NCBI RefSeq assembly: GCF_000003815.2
Contig: NC_049997.1
Location: 411,096 to 475,095 of the forward strand
Direction of reading: 5' to 3'
DNA from: Branchiostoma floridae
Taxonomy: Eukaryota > Chordata > Leptocardii > Amphioxiformes > Branchiostomatidae
Length of the DNA stretch: 64,000 bases
Part shown: piece by piece, positions 26,001 through 35,200 of the stretch
Numbering within the stretch: position 1 is the stretch's first letter
Layout of the letters: each line of letters begins with the position of its first letter
Translations under genes and position numbers: made by a program
The notes under the pieces: generated by a model
The model's input: the letters and a program-made list of their open reading frames with translations, nothing else
Databases searched by the model: none
Told to the model about the DNA's origin: nothing

Positions 26001-27014
26001 ACATATTATATGGAATCACTAAAGTACACACACACACACGAGCATGCACACAAATGTACACACATGTACATACACGAACATAGTTACACATACACATACA
26101 CATACATATACAGTGTGATTGGAGTACAAACCTGCGCCCCCTTCCACACCACAATGGTAGGTCCCGGGAGCTGTTTGTTGACTAATGTTGTTCTGCGGTG
26201 ATACCCGTCAGCTGTTGTGACCTGGCTGATCTCTGTCAAGGTAAAAAAAAACATGAAGAAATCAGCAAAAGAACGTACTGGATGGTACGTGAAGGTGTAA
26301 GTAAGTCGTAAGTATACGTAAGTATTCTAACCGTTTTTTATACGTAAGTATTCTAACCGTTTTGTGACTGTTAGGTATGTGTACCAGGCTGTAGTGTGCG
26401 CATGCCTGCGTACCTAAAACTGACACAAAACGATTAACATTCGTATATGAGTTGCGCACTGTGCGTACGACTGTGTATGAAATAAAAAATGTCAAACCTC
26501 ATACCGACATGATATACATGCTCGTATGACTGCATATAAACCTTTGTCAATATGCCCAGCAAGGAAGACCCTTGTATAGAACTTTTGGCCATGGATTCGC
26601 GGGATTTGAGCCATGCGGCGAAGTGATCGCCCCCAAGCTGACCAAAAATGCCAAAAATGATCATGATTAAGACATTTTTTACACAAAAACGTATGACTCA
26701 TCTACGTATAAAGCACAGATGAGCCAAACAAAATGTCCATGTCCGAAATGTCACATCCTCAGTTTTGATACAATACAACTTTATTAGATATAGCAGTATT
26801 ACCACTGTATCAAAAACAAGAGTTCGGTGACCTCTTAATGGTGCAAACAAACGCCGTCCGTCTCACCTTCCTCCGACATGGCTGTCAGCTCACAACTCTG
26901 GTTGGAGCTATTGTACTTCCGCTTGCTGTAGACTCCCGTCAGACTGTCGATAATGACCGGGGTTCCCGCCTCTCGCTGCTTGTTGTACAGAAACATGGTC
27001 TCCCAATGTTCCAC
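14095..27014 (-). CDS. Laccase-type multicopper oxidase with C-terminal membrane anchor
   Basis: Expected to oxidise phenolic or similar donors at the cell surface while reducing O2 to water. Fourteen exons in transcript order: 27014-26867, 26232-26132, 25902-25757, 25339-25228, 22399-22320, 21838-21729, 21162-20988, 20328-20196, 19574-19447, 18556-18349, 18005-17873, 16668-16381, 15739-15536 and 14189-14095. All phases agree, giving 686 residues. Copper ligands are all present: HWHG and HWWHAH in the first cupredoxin domain, HPVHIHGH and then HCHIEIHQVEGM (type 1 Cys with axial Met) in the last. The laccase signature LINGKG is also there. The last exon encodes a glycine-rich hydrophobic helix (AAVGFIVGLGVGIIC) and a short basic tail, so the enzyme is probably tethered. 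The signal peptide and the first Cys-rich segment are upstream and unresolved; the exon at 27014 needs a phase-0 donor before it. Several introns carry inverted-repeat elements, SINEs and partial exon duplications. Confidence 0.93.
14684..14715. repeat. Perfect 32-bp palindrome
   Basis: The half-site TGTAACAAACGTTACC is followed directly by its exact reverse complement. The half-site recurs singly at about 15046-15061. It lies in the last laccase intron, inside a region of unknown origin (14340-15070). Confidence 0.85.
15836..16152. mobile_element. MITE with AGCTAAGGGCACAACCC terminal repeats
   Basis: The left end (AGCTAAGGGCACAACCC) and the complement of the right end are identical over the first 17 bases. 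The left flank is TAA. A second copy of the family, sharing internal words such as CAATCTTTTGGGATC, lies in PTGR1 intron 3 (41993-42318). The 317-bp element is in a laccase intron and has no coding capacity. Confidence 0.75.
16324..16362. repeat. (AACCA)n microsatellite
   Basis: Short tandem run of CCAAA-type pentamers, located about 20 bases from the 3' boundary of the laccase exon at 16381-16668. Confidence 0.7.
16812..17068 (+). mobile_element. 3' end of a non-LTR retrotransposon (LINE), 5'-truncated
   Basis: An open frame at 16821-17057 encodes a C-terminal piece typical of LINE ORF2 proteins: GHVLRLSDDRIPKVAL, then GKRKRGRPKSTWRRTV, then a Trp-containing end. It finishes directly at a (TAAG)n tail (about 17052-17068), a common 3' terminus of such elements. 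It lies in a laccase intron in the opposite orientation. The clade is not assigned. Confidence 0.8.
18965..19107 (-). repeat. Tandem partial duplications of a laccase exon end
   Basis: Two units of about 70 bp each resemble the 3' end of the laccase exon at 19447-19574 plus its donor. The distal unit still reads DTTVNCPF on the minus strand against TCVVVNCPF in the real exon. They have no acceptor of their own and are probably inert intron sequence. Confidence 0.65.
19113..19440. mobile_element. Long-armed foldback MITE with TACTA target-site duplication
   Basis: The 328-bp element starts TAGGGGTGCCTAAGCATTTG and ends with the near-exact complement. The arms continue as matching inverted sequence for well over 100 bp. 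Each arm is itself built from degenerate repeats of a word like GCACGAAyCnTATG. TACTA flanks both sides (19108-19112 and 19441-19445). The right end is 6 bases from the laccase exon at 19447. Confidence 0.85.
19575..20195. other. Laccase intron, no other feature seen
   Basis: AT-rich intronic DNA. I see no SINE head, inverted repeat or exon-like segment here. Confidence 0.5.
22640..22752 (-). mobile_element. tRNA-derived SINE head in a laccase intron
   Basis: The minus strand shows an A box (AGTGGCGCAATCGG, complement 22729-22742) and a B box (GTTCGAATCC, complement about 22686-22695). A short body follows containing CTTGTGCCCTCCTAGGAG. It is opposite in orientation to the related copy at 23261. 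Confidence 0.7.
23261..23420 (+). mobile_element. tRNA-derived SINE in a laccase intron
   Basis: A tRNA-like head with an A-box region at about 23271-23283 and a B box GTTCGAATCC at 23317-23326. The body then reads CACCGATCTCGTACTCTTGG and an ACTTT-rich tail. It shares head and body words with the copy at 1560-1862. Confidence 0.7.
24171..25217. mobile_element. 1.05-kb MITE with TAA target-site duplication
   Basis: The left terminus AGCCGGCTTTACAATTCATG pairs with the complement of the right terminus (AGCCCCCTTTACAAATCAAG). TAA flanks both ends (24168-24170 and 25218-25220), as in PIF/Harbinger-type insertions. A second copy of the terminal motif (CCCCCTTTACAAATGG) lies internally at 24279-24294. 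There is no transposase frame. The right end is 10 bases from the laccase splice donor at 25227. Confidence 0.75.
25652..25723 (-). repeat. Partial tandem duplication of a laccase exon 3' end
   Basis: Nearly repeats 25751-25820, the 3' part of the laccase exon at 25757-25902 with its donor. The copy still reads MSPGKSFTYR against ISPGESFTYR and keeps a GTATGT donor. Small length changes shift the frame upstream of that segment. It lacks an acceptor. Confidence 0.75.
26025..26115. repeat. CA-rich microsatellite
   Basis: Imperfect (ACAC/ACAT)n tract in a laccase intron. Frames through it are low complexity. Confidence 0.7.
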
Positions 27015-29751
27015 CTGGGGCAGAGCAAACACAAAATAATCTAGCATAGGAACACTTAAATGGTACAGAAACATAAAACTCACTGACGTTTCCAAGCAAT
27101 GGCCTTTTGATATTCTTTTACGTAATGGTTACCGCGTAACAGGATCTATCGGTCACTTCAAGGTTACATTGTAAGTATATGAAATAGGGCATACAGTCAA
27201 ACCTGCCCAAGACGACCACCCGGGGGACCGGAAAAAAAGCGGTCGATTTGGACAGGTGGTCGCTGAGAAGAGTATCGACTCAAAACATGCACGATGCAAA
27301 GTATAAATGGTTTCCGTTGTGTTTAATGGCAAATAGCAAGCACGCTGCACGCACGCAAAGAAGCGAGTTATCTAACGTCTAACGTCTAACGTATATCTCT
27401 AACGCACACTGTAAATGACATCTTTATTCTAAAATAACATCGTAAAGGCAGTCAAAATCCGACGCCAACTGGCCGATTTCGGCACAAAATCGCGCCAGTT
27501 ATCATCAAAAATCAATGAAAACCTCAATTTTCAAAATAATGTGGTCGTTATGGGTCCCAATTTGGACCGGTCGCGGTTGCGTTGGCCAGGTGGTCGTTGA
27601 GAAAAGGTCGCTTAATGCTTATGTAAATGGGAAAAAAAATCGGGACCAAGAAAAAGCGGTCGAAATGGCCGCTGAGAAGAGGTGGTCGCTCGGGCATGTT
27701 TGACTGTATTTTCTTCCTTAGTCGCAAACGTCATAATTGAATCAAGCTCAATCCTAACTAGCTAAAGGTGAGGACTAACTGAACAAATATGGGGAGCAAG
27801 GTTTACGTACGGGCCTCGGGAAATTTCTACCAGATTTAACGTGCGGCCTTTAGACTTGAGTACATCGACAGATTCTGATATAAAAGGAATTTAAAATCAA
27901 TGTACTCACTCGATTCAGGTGAAAATGTTTCTAGCCATCGAAAATAAAATGGTGGTCCCGTCTTTGAGGAGAGTCACACATCGAGCACTAATGTTTTAGT
28001 AAATTGTAGAAATGTCCGGACAAAAATAGTGCGAAAACAAGGTTCCGTGAAACGAACCCACCAACAATATTTTGACATCTGTGTCACTGTCAGAGACAAA
28101 AAAAGCTTAAGATCGAGCCAAGTATAAAATAAACAGTGTTCTTGACCTTTTCATAAGGTGAGCCAGTATTTTCATTAGGGTCGTGAACCCGGAAGTATGG
28201 TTACACTGGAAATGTCTGCACAAATCCCACCATTTCTTTACGTCTTTCACTATCTTTAGTACTCAAAGTCATTCCGCAACAGACTCTGAAGGATGTGACC
28301 TCAAAATGAACCCTCCGAGACAAACCCTTCCCTTACTTGGTGATCGTACTGTGATTTACACGGCACCTGTCGTGGTAGAATGGAGTGTGCAAAGTTAAGC
28401 TTTATCCTCATACCACGTACACCTGTTTGAAAAACGTTATGTACAATGGTGGAAGTAACGTGAAGGATAAAAGTAGAATCTTCTTTCTCTTCCTAGCAAG
28501 CGTTTGTCTGAAGTATGCTTGTGGTGTTACAAGCCCTTAGTGTGTAGTATTAGAATAACAGCGAAACAGTCTTACCGTCTAGTTGAACACGTACAGGTCC
28601 TGGGGCGGGGGGTAAGGAACGGGGACGGAGTTAACAAACGTATCCTGTGTAAAAACAGTAGTACATAGGACCGACAATATAACAAGAATCTTTATCGACA
28701 TGCTGGTCATGGTTTAGACACGTAGCAATACGTTGATACCAAATATTCATTCCAAATGTAGTATAGAAACGCAACCGGTTTCTTGCCACGGTTTCGTTCC
28801 ACGAAAAATCGCCCGTGCTTTGTGAGGTCGAAACGCCTCCAGACGCCTCGGATTCCTCGAACGAAACCTTGAAGGTATGAAAGGGGTTTTGGGATCTCTT
28901 GATACTTATACCGCATGCCCTGATTAGAAAGAGGGTGTGGAAGGGTTCCATCTGTGTCGGGATTATATTTGTTGTGTCATTACATCGCTATCAGCATAGC
29001 GACGTTGACTTATGAACGTTGTGAGAAAATATACAGTTGTATCTTATGAAGACCCTAATTAAATGATACTGTTGGGTTTGATCTTTACTCATGTGGTGTT
29101 ACATGAGTAAAGATCAAAAGACGCCACACACACAAAAATCAAGTAGGTACAAATTGACATTTTGATTCTTGAGATAAATTGTAATTTATGGTTCCTCTGT
29201 AAGAGGCCATGGGTAACTTGAAGGTTACTGGTAGTCAGTTTGTACTCCTTAGATGTGCACACCATGCACTTCTGTCTGCCCTTTGCTGCTATGTAAATAC
29301 CAATGAAAGCACATGTTAATTGCTTCGAGGGGTGGGGGGTTGAAGAAGTAACGATAAAGAATGGTACAGGGTAGAACAACAATGATTTAGTTTGACATTT
29401 TTTACAACATAGTCATATGTCCAATGTTTCCGGGTAAGACTAAGAGGGCATAAACACAACCACACTCCCACCCCTCTTCCACCGTGAGTTAGTCCATCCC
29501 AGACAAAAGCGGCACGGATACAAAACACGCCGCCTTTTGTATTATACCTCTGGTCCATAACAAACCATAACAACAGTGGGAAAGTGACAATTTTCATGTA
29601 GCTAGATCTGACTTTACACCTTAAGGGGAGGTTCCATTTGATATCAAGGGGTGTATATAACTTCTGTCAAATCGGACCACCCGGTGACTGGTGACAGCTA
29701 AACTTGTACAACACAGCGAAAGTGTTTGATATACAGTTAAACATTTACATG
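27015..29751. other. Probable 5' part of the laccase gene, exons unresolved
   Basis: The laccase signal peptide and first Cys-rich exon should lie on the minus strand between here and about 31 kb. One exon-like segment on the minus strand, about 28637-28570, has a good acceptor (TTTTACACAG) and reads PPPQDLYVFN before a stop. That resembles the laccase region preceding VEHWETM, but no donor gives the required phase. Apart from the MITE listed separately, I see nothing else. Confidence 0.3.
27194..27706. mobile_element. Mariner-type MITE with TA target site
   Basis: Begins CAGTCAAACCTGCCC and ends with the near-exact complement (GGGCATGTTTGACTG), flanked by TA on both sides (27192-27193 and 27707-27708). 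Length is 513 bp. Internal words such as GACCACC and GGTCGCTGAGAAGA recur in both arms. It has no open frame for a transposase. Confidence 0.8.
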
Positions 29752-30200
29752 TGATCACCTCTACATAAGGTAATTGCTATACAATCAAACCTGTAACAGT
29801 GACCACCTCTACATAAGGTCTACCTCTACATAAGGTCTACCTCTACATAAGGACCACCTCTACATAAGGACCACCTCTACATAAAGACCACCTCTACGTA
29901 AGGACCACCTCTACATAAAGACCACCTCTACATGAGGACCACCTCTACATAAAGACCACCTCTACATAAGGACCACCTCTACATAAGGACCACCTCTACA
30001 TAAGGTCTACCTCTACATAAGGTCTACCTCTACATAAGGACCAGCTCTACATAAGGTCTACCTCTACATAAAGACCACCTCTACATAAAGACCACCTCTA
30101 CATAAGGACCACCTCTACATAAGGACCACCTCTACATAAGGACCACCTCTACACAAGGACCACCTCTACATAAGGTCTACCTCTACATAATAAGGACCAC
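29752..30200. repeat. 17-bp minisatellite (GACCACCTCTACATAAG)n
   Basis: About two dozen head-to-tail units with a GTCTACC variant interspersed. The outermost units are preceded by ACAATCAAACCTG-like words resembling the mariner-type MITE terminus at 27194. Identical abutting units without spacers rule out a CRISPR array. Confidence 0.9.
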
Positions 30201-32229
30201 TATGATATACAATCAAACATGTTGACGGGTTTCTTCTGGTCCATTGAGTGTTAGATATAGGCCGGTCAAGCTGCTATAGATTACATCTAACTGTTCCTTA
30301 TTATTCCCCTCACAAATTCCTGTTTAGGTTAGAGGAAATATCTTTCCCCTAGGCCCTTTAGACATGGCGAACTATTTACCCAGTCATACAGTACATTCAG
30401 CCTATGTGCACAATACCACACAGAGTTTTCTTTTTTAAAACGACGTTCTTAAGATCAAGGATACGGCACTTAGAAAAAACAAACAAATGCACAGTGTATT
30501 GCCGTTTCTTACCTAAGGGTCACTCGCAAGTGGCAATAAAATGACAATGGTAAACAGCATAGATAACTACTCTAGTAGTAAGTATAAATCTTATGATAAA
30601 ACGCATTTTATTCGGTTTGACGTATTTTCCTGAAATAACATTACGTAAGCCAATCATCAAGCCGTGTGTGTTATTTTAATGATTTGCTTATCATACTGTG
30701 GTGGTCAGAGGGGCAACATCACAAAATTTTCTTTCCTTCGTCGCTCGACATGGTGGAAGTATATCTCCCCAAACAGAAATGCTTGCCACCACCCTCTTTT
30801 GTATATGTATAGAATATAATAGAAAGATTATACTAGGGGAATTCTGGTGAGTCATACAAAACAAACAGTCGTGTGTAAACGAACAGTGAGGTCACGGATT
30901 AGCGCAAAGTCTTGTCAAGTGCGTGCATTACCACGGAATAGAATGTAAATTATAAGAACACGTTGCGATTGACTGCCCTAATTCTCTGTCACTGAGACTG
31001 TTGGTTCATAAAGTACAGTCGGGGTTCAAGCAGTGCTGTAGAAATGGTACGATCAACGCTAGACGACACGAGTGGGTGTGATGACGTCATATCCGGAGGG
31101 GTAAACCAAGCCCTGACGAGGCAAACCAGTTTTGGACTCGTCTGACTCACATTTACAGTGTGCCTCGCTATTGATACTCTTGTTACAACTAAAGGTACGT
31201 GTATCGTTCATTTTACTTTTTAATAGTCGTTTCGATACATGTACTGCCAAGAATACAACCAAATTATCAATGAATATAACCTGAGTTTTAATTCATTAGC
31301 GCCGAATGGAGCACGACAATTACATTCCGACAGTGTCACTTCCCTTGCAAAACAAGGTGGCTGCTTAGAATAAACGTAGTTATTTTTCTAACAGCAAATA
31401 ATGTACATGAAGTGTACAGTGCAGAGACACATTAGAGTATGTTATCATACTGTATTCGTACTGTTTAAGTATTAAAGTTGCTTCATTACTTCATTACAGA
31501 AAAGGTGGGGTTATTTCCATAAAGTAGGCTTTCCTTTGGAGTTTGAAGTGGTTGACACTTATTTTTGAATGGTTATTAAGATGACCCTCGCGACTTTCTG
31601 TGGGGGAAAACATTGTAAGATTGAAATTGGGGATAGTACTTTAATGAAGACTTGTTTCGGTGTATTTTAACATACTAACTCATTGAGAGGTCTAACAAGG
31701 GTACCTGCCGCTATAGCACAGCACAGTTCTAAAAATGTGACATAAAAAAAACAATGACTCACCGGGAGTTTTTATGCGTAGGCGGCGGAAGCCAACATGC
31801 ACCCGTGTTTAAAACTTGCTTGTGAACGCTCACAGGATGGTTAAGTAGTTCAAGGAAAATAAAATTTCCTTAGTTGCGTAAAATTTGTGACTTAACTGAA
31901 AACATTTGTAAATTAATTGCTATGTGCTCATTGGTGGGACCTAGGACAAATTGGCATCGGATTGTGACGTCACAGAAATGATTCATAGCCGCACTGGTTT
32001 ATGGGTAGCCCGTTCTGTGTCACCAAGATACGTTGCCGATTGGTGGCAACAAAGAGATGAATAAAATCTTTCAGAAAACGAGGAATATGCAAGCCACTAC
32101 GGCCATGCTTTAAGTGCAGCATTATTTCCTTTGCCAGAATAGCTAAGGTTATGTCTTAGGCTTGTTCGTCTGTTTGTTCTTTCGTCTGTATAATAGATCC
32201 ACTATTTTTATCGTTTAGAAGACCAGAAG
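30201..32229. other. Spacer upstream of the RHIM gene
   Basis: This region probably contains the promoters of the diverging laccase (-) and RHIM (+) genes. No TATA box or 5' UTR exon could be assigned. A short minus-strand open frame at 31059-31262 has no recognisable motif. Confidence 0.35.
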
Positions 32230-35200
32230 ATGTCTACGGCAAAGGAGATAGAAAACGAAAGTGCATTTGTCGGTAAGAACAATGTCTTTTTAATTCACCC
32301 TGTATCCCAATGGATCAAATAATGATACCCCCTTACAGTTTCTGTTTATTTAACGAACCAAGATTGTTTGTACATAATAATAAAAGAGACAGTTTACACA
32401 TTTACATTAATCTGAGTTGGTAAATTTCATTATATGAAATCTAAACTGAAGACTAAAAAATGAATTTTCGACTGAGTTCCTCAGTTGCTTTAACTGCATG
32501 GCACAGTCACTCTGGACAAGCGACTTTTTTATGTGTGACGTCAGCAATCGGTCAAAGGTTGTTGATATTGAAAAGTCGTGTAAATAAAACTGTTACATTT
32601 CAGCACCTTCAGACGTTTCCAAGCGAAACTCCAAAGACATAGACCTCTCTGCTGCACTTGCGTCCATTCAACTTACAGGGAAGGAGCGGACAGCTTCATT
32701 GGAATCTGGATACGCAACTGGTAAACACAATGTACTTATATAAGTTATGATACACTCCCTTTTTAAGCAAATTATCAACCCCTCTGTCACAAGATGGACC
32801 GACGATATTGTTCCGATGTTGCTCTTTTAATCCATGAAAGCTCTAAATCTACAGAGCAGGGCCACACACTGCCAACCTCTCTGTCTCCTCACCCCCTACT
32901 GCCCAGTCATGCGCAGTAGGCCTTGGGGATGCCTAAAACTATTACAGTGACTCTGTCACACCCTCATTAAGTGTACATACGTTGCGTTTAGTAACGCATT
33001 TATAAGCAGCGGCACCTGTGTGTAGTTCAATGTGAACCAATCAGAATTGTCCTGCGGAAGGTGACAGACTGTCACTAAAATGTCAATTGATTGAAATACT
33101 TTCTTGTGTACACACTCACTAATATAATTTGAGTTATCAAAATTGCATCGAGGTGTTTAAAATTTGCTTGTCCTTAGAATTCTTGCAGAGTGAATCCCGT
33201 TGCCACCAAATGCTCAAGGGTCTTCCTCATAGTAAATTTTGATGTTAGATGTGCAACGTTTAGGTGTTATAGGTCATTTAGAGTAACAACAAAATAGATT
33301 AATCCATAAGTAACTTTATTCTTCATCCTATTTATATACATTGAAGTAAGGTTCTCTATGCACAACCAGGGGGTACTTACTTCTGTAGCGCCACCTACGT
33401 CGGCTTTAAGTAGCAGCAAGAAGTAGTTTCCAGTTATTCTACCCTGATGATGGTGTCTGAAAGACATCGAAACGTTGGAAGTAAGTGCTCCCTTGCTGTG
33501 CCAAAAGAACCTCACTATAAAAATATTAGGTACATAATCTTCTTCTGCACCAGAAAGCTCCAGTCGCCCCACCAGTGGCTTTGATTTTGACGGAGCGCCC
33601 CAGCCCTCTTCCGGCCCGACAGTGCTCAGCGCATCGAGCTCCGGCAACTCCACTCAACCCACCATCAACTACTTCACTGTGCAGATAACGGGAACAGCAA
33701 CCAACGTGCAAATTGGGTCTAACAACATCATGGACATTACCAAAGCTAAGGGTGACAAGAGGATGGTGCCACTTTCAGAGGGTAATAACGTTAGAAATAT
33801 AATATGTCAGTCTATTATTAAGCAAAGCCATATCTACACAATTTAAGGGGCAATTTATTATCTGTAAGGAAAAATCCATGCCGTTAGTGCTGTAATTATT
33901 TTATTCACTTTGTTTGATGCAACATTTCCCACGGAGATAACAAGACATATAACACATCTTCAAATTCTGGACTTTACGTTATAGACGTTAAAGACACATG
34001 GCCAAAGCAATAAAAATACATGACCACAGCAATAAAGATACATGACCACAGCAATAAAGATACATGAACACAGCAATAAAGATACATGATCACAGCAATA
34101 AAGATACATGACCACAGCAATAAAGATATATGACCACAGCAACGGGTCGTAAAATCCAGATAATCTGTGTCGTTCCCCGTCTCTGCTTGAATCGGATGGC
34201 GGGCTCGAATCCAAACTGATTCCAAATCATTGCATCATCATCATGATTATTCCAATTGCTTGTTCCGTAAAGTTCAGTCCTCTTGCATAATATTATTTAC
34301 CAAGACAAATGATCTTTCGAGCTAACCAATAACAGCTATTGTACAGATTTCATAGCGACCCTCGTCTCAGTTCACGATCCGGCGGGGGAGGAGCTGATGT
34401 TCCGGCGGCTGGCTGACGAGTCGTACCGGCGGGAGTACGTCAGGAGGATGAGGGAGCAGGACGTGCCGAGCACTATCGCGGAGGTCGGGCGGGGATGCAT
34501 ATTCCTCAACCTACAGGTAGAGAATGGATGTTACTGCACCTTACTGGGTATTATCCCCACAGTTCAGGTCCTGGTTCAAATTAGTTGTAACTGGAAGACG
34601 CCGGATTGGATCAATGGTAAGGGCATCTCGATTGAGACTAAAACCGTCTTACAGAAGATATGTAACAAAGGGGTCCCTTGTTCGAGTACCTCGGGCACCT
34701 TTAGACTAGCAACCCTTCCATCTAAAATTATACATAAACAGCATGGAAACTTAGTGATTTATATGGTACCAGAGTCTTCAATGTAAACAACAACAATATG
34801 TACAGGACTCCACTGCACATCCTATAGTACTTTTCGCAACTATACATCATCATCATCACCTGGGCTTGCTGGTTGCACGAATGAACATGACTCTCTAGAT
34901 CTCCCCCATCCATCCCTATCCTCAATCCAAACCATAGAAAAAAGATAAAACTACTTAGACTAGTGTTAACAAAAAGGGATGGGGTAATTTTGAATGTTGT
35001 ATCTTATGTACTGTTCGTTATCTATTTGAATTTATATCTTTTATTGTGAAAACAAGTTAGTAAGAAAACCTAGAAATATCGTCATTCGACCTGTCCTGGT
35101 CTTTGGAAGGCAGCTCAACATTTAAGGTAGACATACAAATAGATTGGTTGATGACACACAAAACATAATAATGTTATATCTTGTATTGGTTTTATAAAAT

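Noticed and set aside
28631-28951. 106-codon minus-strand frame
   Set aside because: Starts and ends without splice signals that fit the laccase. Composition is not distinctive.
29752-30200. CRISPR-like regular repeats
   Set aside because: Units abut without unique spacers and the sequence is clearly eukaryotic. It is a minisatellite.
33267-33653. 128-codon minus-strand frame opposite the RHIM exon
   Set aside because: It is the antisense shadow of exon 3. The plus strand has matching splice sites and a recognisable RHIM.
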